Shown piece by piece: positions 10,508 to 19,845 of a stretch of DNA of 64,000 bases. The DNA lies in NCBI GenBank assembly GCA_963781495.1, contig CAWAFX010000002.1, positions 620,001 through 684,000 of the forward strand, read 5' to 3'. Source of the DNA: Mayfieldus sp963781495 (GTDB lineage: Bacteria; Actinomycetota; Thermoleophilia; Solirubrobacterales; 70-9). The first letter of the stretch is position 1. Every line of letters starts with the position of its first letter. Made by a program: the position numbers and the translations under genes. The notes below the pieces were generated by a model. That model made no database searches. It saw only the letters and a program-made list of their open reading frames with translations, and was not told the origin of the DNA.

Positions 10508-11098
10508 TTGAGCGAGGTGTTCCGGGTGCGGATCCACGGACGCGGCGGCCAGGGCGTCGTCAGCGCCGCCGAGATGCTCTCGCTCGCCGCCTTTGCCGAG
10601 GGACGTCATGCCCAGGCCTTTCCCAGCTTCGGTTCCGAGCGCAGCGGAGCCCCCGTGGTCGCCTTCTGCCGCATCGACGACGAGCCGATTCGGGCCCACG
10701 AGCCGATCGCCCACCCCGACGCGCTGATCATCCAGGACCCGACGCTGCTGCACCAGGTCGACGTCTTCAGTGGCCTGCAGCCCGAGGGCTCCATCTTGAT
10801 CAACTCCTCGCGCAGCTTCGAGGAGCTCGGCCTGGGCGAGCTGGCCACCCGCTTCCGCCCCGAACGCCTGCTCACCGTTCCGGCGACCGAGATAGCCCGC
10901 GAAGTGCTCGGTCGTCCGATCCCCAACGTGGTGATGCTGGGGGGCTTTGCCGCGCTCAGCGGCCAGATCTCGATCTCGGCGATCGCCACCGCGGCGCGGG
11001 AGAAGTTCCCCGGATCCGTGGGCGACCGCAACGCGGCCGCCGCCGAGGCGGCTTTCGAGTACGTCGAGCGCGAGACCAAGGAGCCGGCCGGTGCTTGA
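10508..11098 (+). CDS. 2-oxoacid:ferredoxin oxidoreductase, gamma subunit
   Basis: 196 residues matching the gamma (PorC/VorC) chain, which binds CoA chemistry in the pyruvate:ferredoxin oxidoreductase complex. It starts VFRVRIHGRGGQGVVSAAEM, the family signature, and includes SFGSERSGAPV and PNVVMLGGFAAL. The start is TTG at 10508 behind GAGAGGGG. It opens a four-gene operon with overlapping or abutting genes. The exact 2-oxoacid (pyruvate or branched-chain) cannot be decided from this sequence; the divergent ppsA favours pyruvate. Confidence 0.92.
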   Translation: MSEVFRVRIHGRGGQGVVSAAEMLSLAAFAEGRHAQAFPSFGSERSGAPVVAFCRIDDEPIRAHEPIAHPDALIIQDPTLLHQVDVFSGLQPEGSILINSSRSFEELGLGELATRFRPERLLTVPATEIAREVLGRPIPNVVMLGGFAALSGQISISAIATAAREKFPGSVGDRNAAAAEAAFEYVERETKEPAGA

Positions 11099-12350
11099 GC
11101 AGATGGAGGGATCGCAGGCGGTGGCGAAGTCGGTGGCCCTCTGCCGTCCGGAGGTGATCTGCGCCTATCCGATCTCTCCCCAGACCCACATCGTCGAGGG
11201 GCTCTCCGACATGGTCACGACCGCTGAGCTCGATCCCTGCGAGTACCTGATGGTCGAATCCGAGTTCGCGGCGATGTCGGCGGCGATCGGGGCGTCGGCC
11301 ACCGGGGCGCGTGCCTATACGGCGACCGCCAGCCAGGGCCTGCTCTACATGGTCGAGGCGCTCTACAACGCATCCGGCCTCGGCCTGCCGATCGTGATGA
11401 CGGTGGCCAACCGGGCGATCGGTGCTCCGATCAACATCTGGAACGACCACTCCGACAGCATGTCGCAGCGCGATTCGGGCTGGATCCAGCTCTACGCCGA
11501 GTCGAACCAGGAGGCGCTCGACCTCCACATCCAGGCCTTCAAGCTCGCCGAGCAGCTCTCGCTGCCGGTGATGGTCTGCATGGACGGGTTCATCCTCACC
11601 CACGCCTACGAGGAGGTCGAGATGCCGACCCAGGATCAGGTCGACAGCTTCCTGCCGACCTTCGAGCCGCGCCAGATCCTCGACCCCGCCGACCCGGTGA
11701 CGATCGGGGCCCTGGTCGGCCCCGAGGCCTTCTTCGAGGTCAAGTACCTGATGCACGCGAAGCAGATGCAGGCGCTCGACGCAATCCCGCAGATCGCCGG
11801 CGACTTCGGCGAGCAGTTCGGCCGCGAGTCCGGCGGCCTGGTCCGCAGCTATCGCGCCGAGGACGCGGAGACGATCGTCGTCGCGCTCGGTTCGGTGCTG
11901 GGCACGATCGAGGACGTGGTCGACGAGCTGCGCGAGCAGGGGATCAAGATCGGGGTCGTCGCGATCAAGTGCTTCCGCCCCTACCCGCTGGAGGAGGTGC
12001 GCGAGGCGCTGCGGCATGCGGAGCGAATCGTCGTCCTCGAGAAGGCGTTCGCGGTCGGCGCCGGCGGCATCGTCGGCCAGAACGTGCGGCTTGCGCTGTC
12101 GGGGCTCGTCTCCGAGGTCTACGACGTGGTCGCCGGCCTCGGTGGCCGACCGATCACCAAGCCCTCGCTGCATGGGCTGTTCGCCGACCTATTCGCAGGC
12201 CGGCTCGACGCCGGCCGCCTGACCTTCCTCGACCTCGACCGCGAGCGGGTCCAGCGCGAGCTCGAGAGGATGGCGAAGGGCGGCCGCACCGGCCCGCATG
12301 CCGAGAACATCCTGGAGGAGATGGGCACCGCGGCTGCCCGCTCTCACTGA
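11091..12350 (+). CDS. porA: 2-oxoacid:ferredoxin oxidoreductase, alpha subunit
   Basis: 419-residue alpha chain. Family stretches are EGSQAVAKSVALCRPEVICAYPISPQTHIVE, read here as EGSQAVAKS then AYPISPQTHIVE, followed by ESEFAAMSAAIGASATGAR and TATASQGLLYM. I chose GTG 11091 because AAGGAG lies seven bases before it; ATG 11103 is the alternative. It overlaps the gamma gene by eight bases. With the beta chain it builds the thiamine-diphosphate active site. The protein is cytoplasmic. Confidence 0.93.
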   Translation: MLEQMEGSQAVAKSVALCRPEVICAYPISPQTHIVEGLSDMVTTAELDPCEYLMVESEFAAMSAAIGASATGARAYTATASQGLLYMVEALYNASGLGLPIVMTVANRAIGAPINIWNDHSDSMSQRDSGWIQLYAESNQEALDLHIQAFKLAEQLSLPVMVCMDGFILTHAYEEVEMPTQDQVDSFLPTFEPRQILDPADPVTIGALVGPEAFFEVKYLMHAKQMQALDAIPQIAGDFGEQFGRESGGLVRSYRAEDAETIVVALGSVLGTIEDVVDELREQGIKIGVVAIKCFRPYPLEEVREALRHAERIVVLEKAFAVGAGGIVGQNVRLALSGLVSEVYDVVAGLGGRPITKPSLHGLFADLFAGRLDAGRLTFLDLDRERVQRELERMAKGGRTGPHAENILEEMGTAAARSH

Positions 12351-12351
12351 G

Positions 12352-13494
12352 ATGGCCGAGCCCCGCGAGCAGAAGGTCAAGCTCTACCAGACCGGCACCT
12401 TCGCGGTCGGAAACCGGCTCCTGCCTCCGGAGGAGCGCTCGGTGCAGGCGCGGATGGACCGCTCCAACACGCTGACCTCCGGCCATCGCGCCTGCCAGGG
12501 CTGCGGCGAGGCGCTGGGCGCCCGCTACGCGCTCGACGCGGCGATGCGCGCCACGGACGGCCGGGTGATCGCCGCCAACGCGACCGGCTGTCTGGAGGTC
12601 TTCTCGACCCCGTTTCCCGAATCGTCGTGGCAGCTGCCCTGGATCCACTCGCTGTTCGGCAACGCGCCGGCGGTCGCCAGCGGAATCGCCGCGGCGCTGA
12701 AGGTGAAGGGGCACGACGACGTGCGGGTGGTCGGCCAGGGCGGCGACGGCGGCACCCTGGACATCGGCTTCGCCTGCCTCTCGGGGATGTTCGAGCGCAA
12801 CGACGACGTGCTGTTCATCTGTTACGACAACGAGGCCTACATGAACACCGGCGTCCAGCGCTCCAGCGCCACTCCGCCGGCTGCCCGGACCTCGAACACG
12901 AAGCCGCTCGGCGGCCAGGCGGGCAACGTCTTCGGCAAGGGCAAGAACGCACCGCTGATCGCGATGGCGCACGAGATCCCCTACGTCGCCACCGCGACCG
13001 TGGCCGAGCTGCGCGACCTGGAGGCCAAGGTCGAGCGGGCGATGGAGTTTCGCGGCGCCCGCTACATCCACATATTCGTCCCCTGCCCGCTGGGCTGGGG
13101 CTCGGCCTCCCGCGACACGATCCGGGTCGCCCGCCTGGTCAAGGAGACCGGCCTCTTCCCCGTCTTCGAGGCGGTCGACGGCGACGTGGTCGGGGTTTCG
13201 AAGATCCGCCGCCCGGTGCCGGTGACCGAGTATCTGAAGCTGCAGCGCCGCTACGCGCATCTGTTTGGCGACCCTCCGCGCACCGACGTGATCGAGGGAA
13301 TCCAGGCGATCGCCGACCGCAACATCCGCCGCTTCGGCCTGCTCGCCGATGCCGGAGAGGGCGGCGACCTGCCGGGCGAGGCGACCGATTCCGCCGGCGG
13401 CGCTTCCCCGGGCGAGGCCGATCCGGCGGCCACGGCGGAGCGGGAGACCAACCTGATGCGCCTGCTGGCCTCGACACCGCACGGACCGCAGTGA
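12352..13494 (+). CDS. porB: 2-oxoacid:ferredoxin oxidoreductase, beta subunit
   Basis: 380-residue beta chain that binds thiamine diphosphate and a 4Fe-4S cluster. Seen are CQGCGEALGARYALDAA (cluster Cys pair), GQGGDGGTLDIGFACL followed by CYDNEAYMNTG (Mg/ThDP motif) and QRSSATPPAA. ATG 12352 is one base after the alpha stop; a longer upstream frame has no family similarity. The last 50 residues are a low-complexity acidic tail beyond the core. It overlaps the next start by TGATG. Confidence 0.94.
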   Translation: MAEPREQKVKLYQTGTFAVGNRLLPPEERSVQARMDRSNTLTSGHRACQGCGEALGARYALDAAMRATDGRVIAANATGCLEVFSTPFPESSWQLPWIHSLFGNAPAVASGIAAALKVKGHDDVRVVGQGGDGGTLDIGFACLSGMFERNDDVLFICYDNEAYMNTGVQRSSATPPAARTSNTKPLGGQAGNVFGKGKNAPLIAMAHEIPYVATATVAELRDLEAKVERAMEFRGARYIHIFVPCPLGWGSASRDTIRVARLVKETGLFPVFEAVDGDVVGVSKIRRPVPVTEYLKLQRRYAHLFGDPPRTDVIEGIQAIADRNIRRFGLLADAGEGGDLPGEATDSAGGASPGEADPAATAERETNLMRLLASTPHGPQ

Positions 13495-15128
13495 TGGAAA
13501 AGCCCTTCGCGATCACGCTCGACGTCGGCTCCAGCCTCGCCAACAAGACCGGCAGCTGGCGCACCGAGCGGGCCCAGTACGTCGACCGGCTGCCGCCCTG
13601 CAATCACGCCTGCCCGGCGGGGGAGAACATCCAGCAATGGCTCTATGACGCCGAGGAGGGCGAGGAGGGCTACAAGCGGGCGTGGCGCCAGATCATGGAG
13701 GACAACCCGTTCCCGGCGATCATGGGACGGGTCTGCTACCACCCATGCGAGTCGTCCTGCAACCGCGGCCAGCTCGACGAATCGGTCGGCATCCACTCGG
13801 TCGAGCGCTTTCTCGGCGACGAGGGGATCAAGCGCGGTTGGACGGTCGAGGCGACCGCGGCGGAGAGCGGAAAGCGGGTCCTGATCGTCGGCGCCGGCCC
13901 GTCGGGCCTCGCCGCCGCCTACCACCTGACCCGTCTCGGTCACGCGGTGACGATCCGCGACGCCGGCGCGGCCCCCGGCGGCATGATGCGCTACGGGATC
14001 CCGCAGTACCGGCTGCCCCGCGACGTGCTCGACGCCGAGGCGGGACGGATCCTCGAGATGGGCGTGAGCCTGGAGTCCGACGCCAAGGTCTCCAACGTTC
14101 TGGAGGAGATGCGGGAGGGTGGCTTCGACGCCGCCTTCCTGGCGGTCGGCGCCCATATCGGCAAGCGCGCCTACATCCCGGCCGGCGACAGCGCCCGCAT
14201 CCTCGACGCGGTCTCGATGCTGCGCGGCGTCGAGGAGGGCGATAAGCCGATGCTCGGACGCCGGGTCGCCGTCTACGGCGGCGGCGACACGGCGATGGAC
14301 GCGGCGCGGACCGCGAAGCGGCTCGGCGCCAGCGAAGCGGTGGTCGTCTACCGCCGCACCCGTGAGCGCATGCCGGCCCACGACGTCGAGGTCGAGGAGG
14401 CGCGCGAGGAGGGAATCGAGATGCGCTGGCTATCGACCGTCAAGCACGCCGACGAAGGCAGGCTGACGATCGAGCGCATGGAGCTCGACGAGAGCGGCTT
14501 TCCGCAGCCGACCGGCGAGATCGAGGAGCTGGAGGCAGATTCGCTGGTGCTGGCGCTGGGGCAGGAGGCGGACCTCTCGCTGCTCGAGGGCGTCCCCGGT
14601 ATCGAATCCACCGATGGCGTGGTGACGGTCGGCCCGGACCTGATGACCGGCCACCCGGGGATCTTCGCCGGCGGCGACATGGTGCCCGCGGAGCGTTCGG
14701 TGACGGTCGGGGCCGGACACGGCAAGAAGGCGGCGCGCTGCATCGACGGCTGGCTGCGCGGCGAGACCTACCGGCCGCCTCCCAAGCACGATCTCGCGAC
14801 CTTCGAGACCCTCAACACCTGGTACTACGCCGACGCCCCGCGCACGGTGCAGCCGCAGCTCGAGGTGGCGCGCCGCGGCAACGGCTTCGAGGAGGTCGTG
14901 CATGGCCTCGACGAATCCACGGCCCTATTCGAAGCGCGCCGCTGCATGTCCTGCGGCAGCTGCTTTTCCTGCGACAACTGCTACGGCGTCTGCCCCGACA
15001 ACGCGGTGATCAAGCTCGGTGATCCCGGGGAGCTCTACGAGATCGACCTCGACTTCTGCAAGGGGTGCGGGATCTGCGTCGCCGAATGCCCCTGCGGCGC
15101 GATCGAGATGGTGCCGGAGGAGATCTAG
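13494..15128 (+). CDS. GltD-like NAD(P)-binding flavoprotein fused to a 2x[4Fe-4S] ferredoxin domain
   Basis: 544 residues in three parts. The N-terminal iron-sulfur part has CNHACPAGENIQ and CYHPCESSCNRG, as in the glutamate synthase small subunit. Two nucleotide folds follow: RVLIVGAGPSGLAAAYHL for FAD and RVAVYGGGDTAMDAA for NAD(P)H. The C-terminus is a PorD-like ferredoxin (CMSCGSCFSCDNC...CPD and CKGCGICVAECPCGAIE). It ends the oxidoreductase operon, replacing the separate delta ferredoxin, and would pass electrons between ferredoxin and NAD(P)H. Electron flow is inferred. Its start overlaps the beta stop. Confidence 0.92.
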   Translation: MEKPFAITLDVGSSLANKTGSWRTERAQYVDRLPPCNHACPAGENIQQWLYDAEEGEEGYKRAWRQIMEDNPFPAIMGRVCYHPCESSCNRGQLDESVGIHSVERFLGDEGIKRGWTVEATAAESGKRVLIVGAGPSGLAAAYHLTRLGHAVTIRDAGAAPGGMMRYGIPQYRLPRDVLDAEAGRILEMGVSLESDAKVSNVLEEMREGGFDAAFLAVGAHIGKRAYIPAGDSARILDAVSMLRGVEEGDKPMLGRRVAVYGGGDTAMDAARTAKRLGASEAVVVYRRTRERMPAHDVEVEEAREEGIEMRWLSTVKHADEGRLTIERMELDESGFPQPTGEIEELEADSLVLALGQEADLSLLEGVPGIESTDGVVTVGPDLMTGHPGIFAGGDMVPAERSVTVGAGHGKKAARCIDGWLRGETYRPPPKHDLATFETLNTWYYADAPRTVQPQLEVARRGNGFEEVVHGLDESTALFEARRCMSCGSCFSCDNCYGVCPDNAVIKLGDPGELYEIDLDFCKGCGICVAECPCGAIEMVPEEI

Positions 15129-15421
15129 CCCTCCGGGCGGCTCCAGCGGTCGTGCAGCGCAAGTTGTGCGACGCGGGGCGGCGAGACGACGCCCTCTGCG
15201 TCGATCTCACCCATCGCCGGCAGCAGCTCTTCCTCAAGGAAGCGCTCGAACTGCTGCTCGGACTCCCAGACGTCAACGAAGCGCATTCCCGCATCCTCGA
15301 CTGCGGCAATGTGGGTCAGAAGCCCTTGCGGCACTTCCGCAGGGAATCCCATTCGCTCGTTGATCGCCCCGTAGATCTCTGGTGTCATCCCCGGCAACTC
15401 GAGGATCAGCACTACCGACAT
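15125..15421 (-). CDS. Small dimeric alpha/beta-barrel-like protein (ABM-type)
   Basis: 98 residues. The start MSVVLILEL follows an excellent ribosome site (AAAGGAGG four bases before ATG 15421). Stretches MRFVDVWESEQQFERFLEEELLPAM resemble the antibiotic-biosynthesis-monooxygenase/EthD-like fold, here only by pattern. Such proteins range from quinol oxidases to structural partners, so no reaction is assigned. The stop overlaps by four bases the stop of the convergent ferredoxin fusion gene, with no terminator between them. Confidence 0.72.
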   Translation of the reverse strand: MSVVLILELPGMTPEIYGAINERMGFPAEVPQGLLTHIAAVEDAGMRFVDVWESEQQFERFLEEELLPAMGEIDAEGVVSPPRVAQLALHDRWSRPEG

Positions 15422-15500
15422 CGGTCCTCCTTTCTCGAGTCGTCCGCCTGTTGGTGGCACACGCTATACGGGCGCCGCCCGCCGGCGATCGTTGCCGGAC

Positions 15501-17063
15501 TCAAGCTTTCGGGACATCGCCTCCGGCCTCGAACACGCCGCTGAGGCGAGTCAGAGCCATGAGGTGCTTCATCCCCTGGTCCAGCGCCGCGAGCTGATCG
15601 TGCGCCTTGCCTTCGTTGCGATGCTCGATCTCACGTAGCCAGCCGAGGCGCCGCTGCAGATCGCTGATCGCCGCCGCGGCGCTGGCAAAGCTGGGGTCGA
15701 TCCGTTCGGCGGCGGGATCCGCCCCCAGGTCGGATCCGAGCTTGCGACGCCATCCATGGCGTCGCGCCACGTACTCGGGCGGGATCACCAGGTTGAGCTG
15801 CCCGACGAAGGAAAGCCACTTGAGCGCGCCCTCGTAGTCGCCGAGTTCCGCATCGGCGTCGGCTGCCGCGAGGAGAATTGACACCGCCTGCCGGTGGGCG
15901 GCCTCGTCTGCGGCGGGATCGGTCGACGGATCGAGGTCCGCAAACTCCGCAGCGCTGCTCTTGCCCAGGGCGTTGGCCGAATAGGGTCCGAGATACCTGG
16001 CGGCCAGCTTGGTGGCGGGCGACCAGAGCTCGTGGCCCACGGCGGCGACGTCCGCCCCAGGGTGAGCTCTCGAGGAGCGCAGGAACGTCGGCGCTCCGCC
16101 GGTCACGAGCAATCCACGCAGCACCGGCTGAAAAGCCTCGATCGGTACGTGAGCCCCGGCGCGGACCGCGATCGACTTCGCGGCGACGTCCGCCTGTTGG
16201 GCGGCCAGGCCTCCCTGCTTGATCGGAAACCAGGTCGCATCGCCCGCCGCCCAGACGTGCTCGAGTCCGGCTACGTGCATACCCACGTCCGTCTGCACGA
16301 ACCCGTTCTGGCGCTGGGGCAGCCCTGGCAGCGGCGGAACCTCGAGCGCCGGCAGGGCGACCGCCGCATCGGCGGTGATCGGCTCACCCCCCCTCAGGTG
16401 CAGACGGCCGTCCTCGAAACGGTCGACGAGGGCCGAGGCCTGCAGGGAGATCCCGGCCTGCTCGAGCCGGCCGGCGACCAGCTGCGAGGACGCGGGACCG
16501 AAGAGGTCCAGCGCTGCCGCCTCGTGGGTGACGAGGATGATCTCGACGCCTTCGAGCCGGCGGGCATCGCGCTCGGCCGCGGTCAGGAGGGCGAGCTCGT
16601 AGGCGGCGATCGACCAGGTGGCTGCTTGCGGGACCACGTACGCGATCCGCTTCATCGATCTGCGGCCGAGAGCGCTGAGCAGCTTGGCGAAGTTACGGCG
16701 CTCGGCCTGGCCGCTGAACGTCAGCGCCCCTGGCACGGCGTCGACCGGGTTCGCACCAAGCGCGATCAACAGGGCGTCGTACTTGCGCCTATCGCCGGAT
16801 GCGGTGGTGACGGTCCGAGCCCCCGGGTCGACCGAGACCAGCGCGTCCTTGACGTGGCGGGCTCCGGTGTCACGGGCCACACGTTCGAGCTCGATCCGCA
16901 GCACGTCGGCGGCGCCAAACGGCTCGGCAACCAGCATCGGCCTGTAGACGAACTCGTCATTCGGGGTCAGCAGCTCGACCTCGACGAGCTCGCCGGCGAG
17001 CTCGGACAGTGCGAGGACTGCCTCGAGTCCGGCGACACCTCCTCCCGCGACCACGACCTGCAT
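15501..17063 (-). CDS. FAD-dependent NDH-2/sulfide:quinone reductase-like oxidoreductase
   Basis: 520 residues. The N-terminus MQVVVAGGGVAGLEAVLAL is a dinucleotide fold. LLIALGANP and HVWAAGDATWFPIKQGGLAAQQADV give the second FAD contact, as in NDH-2 and sulfide:quinone reductases. The paired Cys of sulfide:quinone reductase are not seen, so NADH or another donor is possible. The last 120 residues (about 400-520) are an unrelated helical extension starting near AVSILLAAADADAELGDYEG, longer than the family. No export signal. It probably works on the inner membrane face. Confidence 0.8.
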   Translation of the reverse strand: MQVVVAGGGVAGLEAVLALSELAGELVEVELLTPNDEFVYRPMLVAEPFGAADVLRIELERVARDTGARHVKDALVSVDPGARTVTTASGDRRKYDALLIALGANPVDAVPGALTFSGQAERRNFAKLLSALGRRSMKRIAYVVPQAATWSIAAYELALLTAAERDARRLEGVEIILVTHEAAALDLFGPASSQLVAGRLEQAGISLQASALVDRFEDGRLHLRGGEPITADAAVALPALEVPPLPGLPQRQNGFVQTDVGMHVAGLEHVWAAGDATWFPIKQGGLAAQQADVAAKSIAVRAGAHVPIEAFQPVLRGLLVTGGAPTFLRSSRAHPGADVAAVGHELWSPATKLAARYLGPYSANALGKSSAAEFADLDPSTDPAADEAAHRQAVSILLAAADADAELGDYEGALKWLSFVGQLNLVIPPEYVARRHGWRRKLGSDLGADPAAERIDPSFASAAAAISDLQRRLGWLREIEHRNEGKAHDQLAALDQGMKHLMALTRLSGVFEAGGDVPKA

Positions 17064-17154
17064 CGGCCCTCACTCCTTGCCTGGAACCCCCGATCGGTTG
17101 ACCGGATCGGGTCTGGCGAGCCTACCGGGGCCGTGAGGGGCGGGAGGGGCGGAG

Positions 17155-17571
17155 CTAGTCGTCTCTGCCATGGCCGCTGCCATGGCCGCCGCCGCCCGAA
17201 TCGGTGCTGTCATCGGCGCCACCGTGCGCCGGGGGTGCCTGCGGCGCAGTGAAGGTGGTTGTGGTGGTCGTCGTCGTGACGCCGGGGGAGGGCGCAGGAG
17301 CTGTGGCGGAGGGTTGCTGAGCCGGCCGCGGATGATGCGCCGAGTGGCGATGATGCCGTGAGCCGGACCCGGGCCGGGCGAAGGCGGAGGGGGGCGCCAG
17401 GTCGCGTCCGGCGGAGATCGGCTCCGAAGCAAGCCCGATGTGCTGGCTCGAGAGCCGGCTGGCGGCGACCGCGACGGCGGCTGCCACCAGGACCCCGAGC
17501 AGCGCCAGCCCGATCCAGGTCGCCTTCGAGGAGAGGGCCGAGGGCGGATGGCTGTCGGGCGGCACGCTCAT
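17155..17571 (-). CDS. Single-pass membrane protein with Thr/Gly/His-rich outer tail
   Basis: 138 residues. The start MSVPPDSHPPSALSSK is followed by one hydrophobic helix (about 18-38) and a low-complexity tail of Pro, a run of eight Thr, and a Gly/His/Asp-rich end (SGGGGHGSGHGRDD). It lies just downstream of the sensor kinase and resembles in layout the two exported proteins at 19846 and 20300. No family is recognised. Low-complexity tails can be artefacts of GC-rich frames, but the clean helix, the stop position and two similar neighbours support a real gene. Confidence 0.65.
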   Translation of the reverse strand: MSVPPDSHPPSALSSKATWIGLALLGVLVAAAVAVAASRLSSQHIGLASEPISAGRDLAPPSAFARPGSGSRHHRHSAHHPRPAQQPSATAPAPSPGVTTTTTTTTFTAPQAPPAHGGADDSTDSGGGGHGSGHGRDD

Positions 17572-17635
17572 CGCGGGCAACGATAGGCCCTGCGCCTCAA
17601 GCCGCGGGCATGGTTGGGCAAACGGCGGGTAAAGC

Positions 17636-19003
17636 TCATGCCGGTGGCATCGTGACGGCGGCGCGGGCGCCTTGACCTTGACGATTTTCGAGCTCCACTT
17701 CGCCGCCCCACTCCCGCGCGAGCTCGCGGGCGATCGGCAGACCAAGGCCGGTGCCGCCCGGACCCCGGCGCCCGGCGCTGCCGCGGTAGAAGCGATCGAA
17801 CACCGGCTCGTTCGGGGCCAGGCCCGGCCCCTCGTCGAGGACCTCGATCCGACCCGGAGAGCAGTGAAGCTCGACCCGCGCGCCGGGCGGCGAGTAGTGG
17901 ACCGCGTTTTCGAGCAGCACGTCGAGGATGCGGTCGAGGTCGGCCTTGGCACAAGTTGTCTGGCCAGCGGGCTCTTCGGCGAGCAGCGCCAGGTCGATGT
18001 CGTGCCTGCCGGCCGCGTCGTGCCAGCGCTCGACCGCGCGCCGTGCCGTCGCCTCGAGGTCGACCGCCTCCCCTGGCAGCTCGCGCTCCCCGGCCCGGCT
18101 CAGCACCAGCAGCTCGTCGACCATCCGCGACAGCCGGTCGATCTCCCCCATCCCGGCGTCCAGCTCGCGGGCTGTCGCGGGATCTGCCTGGTAGCGGTCG
18201 CGAAGCGCCTCCAATCGCAGGCGCAGGCCGGTGAGTGGGGTCCGCAGCTGATGCGAGGCATCGGCGACGAAGTCCTGCTGGCCTCGCAGCAGTCGCTTTA
18301 CCCGGCTGGTCATCTCGTTGAATGTGCCGGCCAGCGATTGCTGCTCGGTGCTTCCCTCCATCGCGACTCGCGCGTCGAGATCGCCGGAGGCCACCCGCCG
18401 CGCGGCGGCGTCCAGACGCCGGATCGGCTGCGCCACCCGCTGGGCTACGAGCGCGCCCGCGATCAGGCCGAGGAAGAGGACGACGGCCGCGAGCACCGCC
18501 AGGTCGAGAATCGCGGTGCGGACGGCCTTGTGTACCGCGGCGACGCTCTGGGTGATCCGCACCGCGCCGACGATCTGGCGCCCGTGCATGATCGGGACCG
18601 CGGTCGCGAGGATGTCCTCACCCAAAGTCTGGCTGTGGCGCTGGATCTGCTCGCCGTGGCCGTTGAGGGCGCCCCGCACCTCCGGCCGGCTGCCGTAGTC
18701 GACGCCGGCGGTGGAGCCGCCGGCGCTGTCGGCGACGACCCGCCCCCGGGAGTCGGTGACGATCACCCGCCCGCGCACAGTCCGCCCCGAGACTCTTACG
18801 AGGCGCACCAGGCCGCGCTGGTCGGCGGGGCCCAGGAGCTCGGCGGAGGTGGCCGCGACCACGTCGGCCTGGCTGCGGGCCTGGCTGTGGACCTCGGAGT
18901 CGACCCGGTCGCGCAGGCTGACCGCGAGCGGGACCCCGAGGGCGATGAGCGCCAGCAGCAGTACGTAGGCCAGCGCCAGGAGGAGGGTGGTTCGAAGGCT
19001 TAC
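17636..19003 (-). CDS. Membrane sensor histidine kinase, apparent GTA start
   Basis: Kinase of an OmpR-type pair. From 19003 the frame encodes an inner-membrane helix (LLLALAYVLLLALIALG), a periplasmic sensor loop of about 100 residues, a second helix, HAMP, and the catalytic core: DASHQLRTPLTGLRLRLEAL (phosphorylated His), the N-box ENAVHYSPPG, DEGPGLAP and GGTGLGLPIARELA. No ATG, GTG or TTG precedes the first helix. The frame begins GTAAGC where a GTGAGC overlap with the regulator stop would be expected. GTG 18862 would lose the first helix. It is co-transcribed with the response regulator. Confidence 0.85.
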   Translation of the reverse strand, partial: VSLRTTLLLALAYVLLLALIALGVPLAVSLRDRVDSEVHSQARSQADVVAATSAELLGPADQRGLVRLVRVSGRTVRGRVIVTDSRGRVVADSAGGSTAGVDYGSRPEVRGALNGHGEQIQRHSQTLGEDILATAVPIMHGRQIVGAVRITQSVAAVHKAVRTAILDLAVLAAVVLFLGLIAGALVAQRVAQPIRRLDAAARRVASGDLDARVAMEGSTEQQSLAGTFNEMTSRVKRLLRGQQDFVADASHQLRTPLTGLRLRLEALRDRYQADPATARELDAGMGEIDRLSRMVDELLVLSRAGERELPGEAVDLEATARRAVERWHDAAGRHDIDLALLAEEPAGQTTCAKADLDRILDVLLENAVHYSPPGARVELHCSPGRIEVLDEGPGLAPNEPVFDRFYRGSAGRRGPGGTGLGLPIARELAREWGGEVELENRQGQGARAAVTMPPA

Positions 19004-19716
19004 GGCTCTGCGTCCTGCGCTGAGGCGAAGCGAAAGCCGACGCCCCGCACCGTCTCGATGAACCTGGGCTCGGCAGGGTCATCCCCAAGCTTGCGGCGCA
19101 GCCAGCCGATGTGCACGTCGAGCGTCTTGGTCGACCCGAACCAGTTCACGTCCCAGACCCGCGCCATCAACTCCTCGCGCGTCACCACCTTGCCGGGGTG
19201 TCGCGCGAGCTCGACCAAAAGGTCGAACTCCTTGCGGCTCAAATCGAGCCGCTCTCCGTCCAGCGTCGCTGTGCGGGCTTCGGCGTCGAGCCGCAGCCCA
19301 TTTGCTTCGATCAGCGGCGATTCGGGGACGCTGCGCTCGCTGCGCCTCAGCACCGCCCTGATCCGCGAGATGACCTCGCGGGCGCTGAACGGTTTGACGA
19401 CGTAGTCATCGGCTCCGAGCTCCAGCCCGACGACTCGGTCCATCTCGGTGCCGCGCGCGGTGAGCATCAAGATCGGGACGTCGGAGTGGCGGCGCAGCTC
19501 TCGACAGACGTCGCGACCATCGCCGTCGGGCAGCGCAAGGTCGAGCAGGACCAGGTCGGGCTCGAGGCGCTTTGCCATCTCGAGGGCGCCGGCGGCGGTT
19601 CGCGTCACCGTGGGCTCGAAACCGGCATTGCGAAGCGCGTTCGCGAACGGCTCGGAGATCGACTCCTCGTCCTCGACGAAGAGGATGCGGGCGCTGCCTG
19701 TGGCGGGCTGGGGCAT
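19000..19716 (-). CDS. OmpR/PhoB-family response regulator
   Basis: 238 residues. Receiver domain about 9-123: acidic pair FVEDEE, phospho-acceptor in VLLDLALPDGDG, the Thr of MLTARG and the Lys of VVKPF. Winged-helix DNA-binding domain about 135-233, with LSRKEFDLLVELARHPGKVVTREELM and RVWDVNWFGSTKTLDVHI and VRGVGFRF. It is first in the minus-strand unit with the kinase and an exported protein, and is divergent from the ApbE/ferric-reductase operon across 129 bases (19717-19845), so it probably controls that operon. Confidence 0.95.
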   Translation of the reverse strand: MPQPATGSARILFVEDEESISEPFANALRNAGFEPTVTRTAAGALEMAKRLEPDLVLLDLALPDGDGRDVCRELRRHSDVPILMLTARGTEMDRVVGLELGADDYVVKPFSAREVISRIRAVLRRSERSVPESPLIEANGLRLDAEARTATLDGERLDLSRKEFDLLVELARHPGKVVTREELMARVWDVNWFGSTKTLDVHIGWLRRKLGDDPAEPRFIETVRGVGFRFASAQDAEP

Positions 19717-19845
19717 GGCGCCACTGTAACGCCGCTCTCAGCGCGCCCGGCGGAGGTTTTGCCCGCTCTTAACCCTGCCCTGGGGGGCGCTTGGCGGGCG
19801 GCTGCGCACAATCGCCGCAATCGACACCTTCGAGGAGGTCAGCCA

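Noticed and set aside
10956..12173. Long minus-strand open frame opposite the oxidoreductase alpha gene
   Set aside because: Shadow frame of GC-rich codons opposite a clear family gene.
15422..15500. Possible additional short gene between the ABM-like and FAD-oxidoreductase genes
   Set aside because: Only 79 bases, without a ribosome site or sustained frame.
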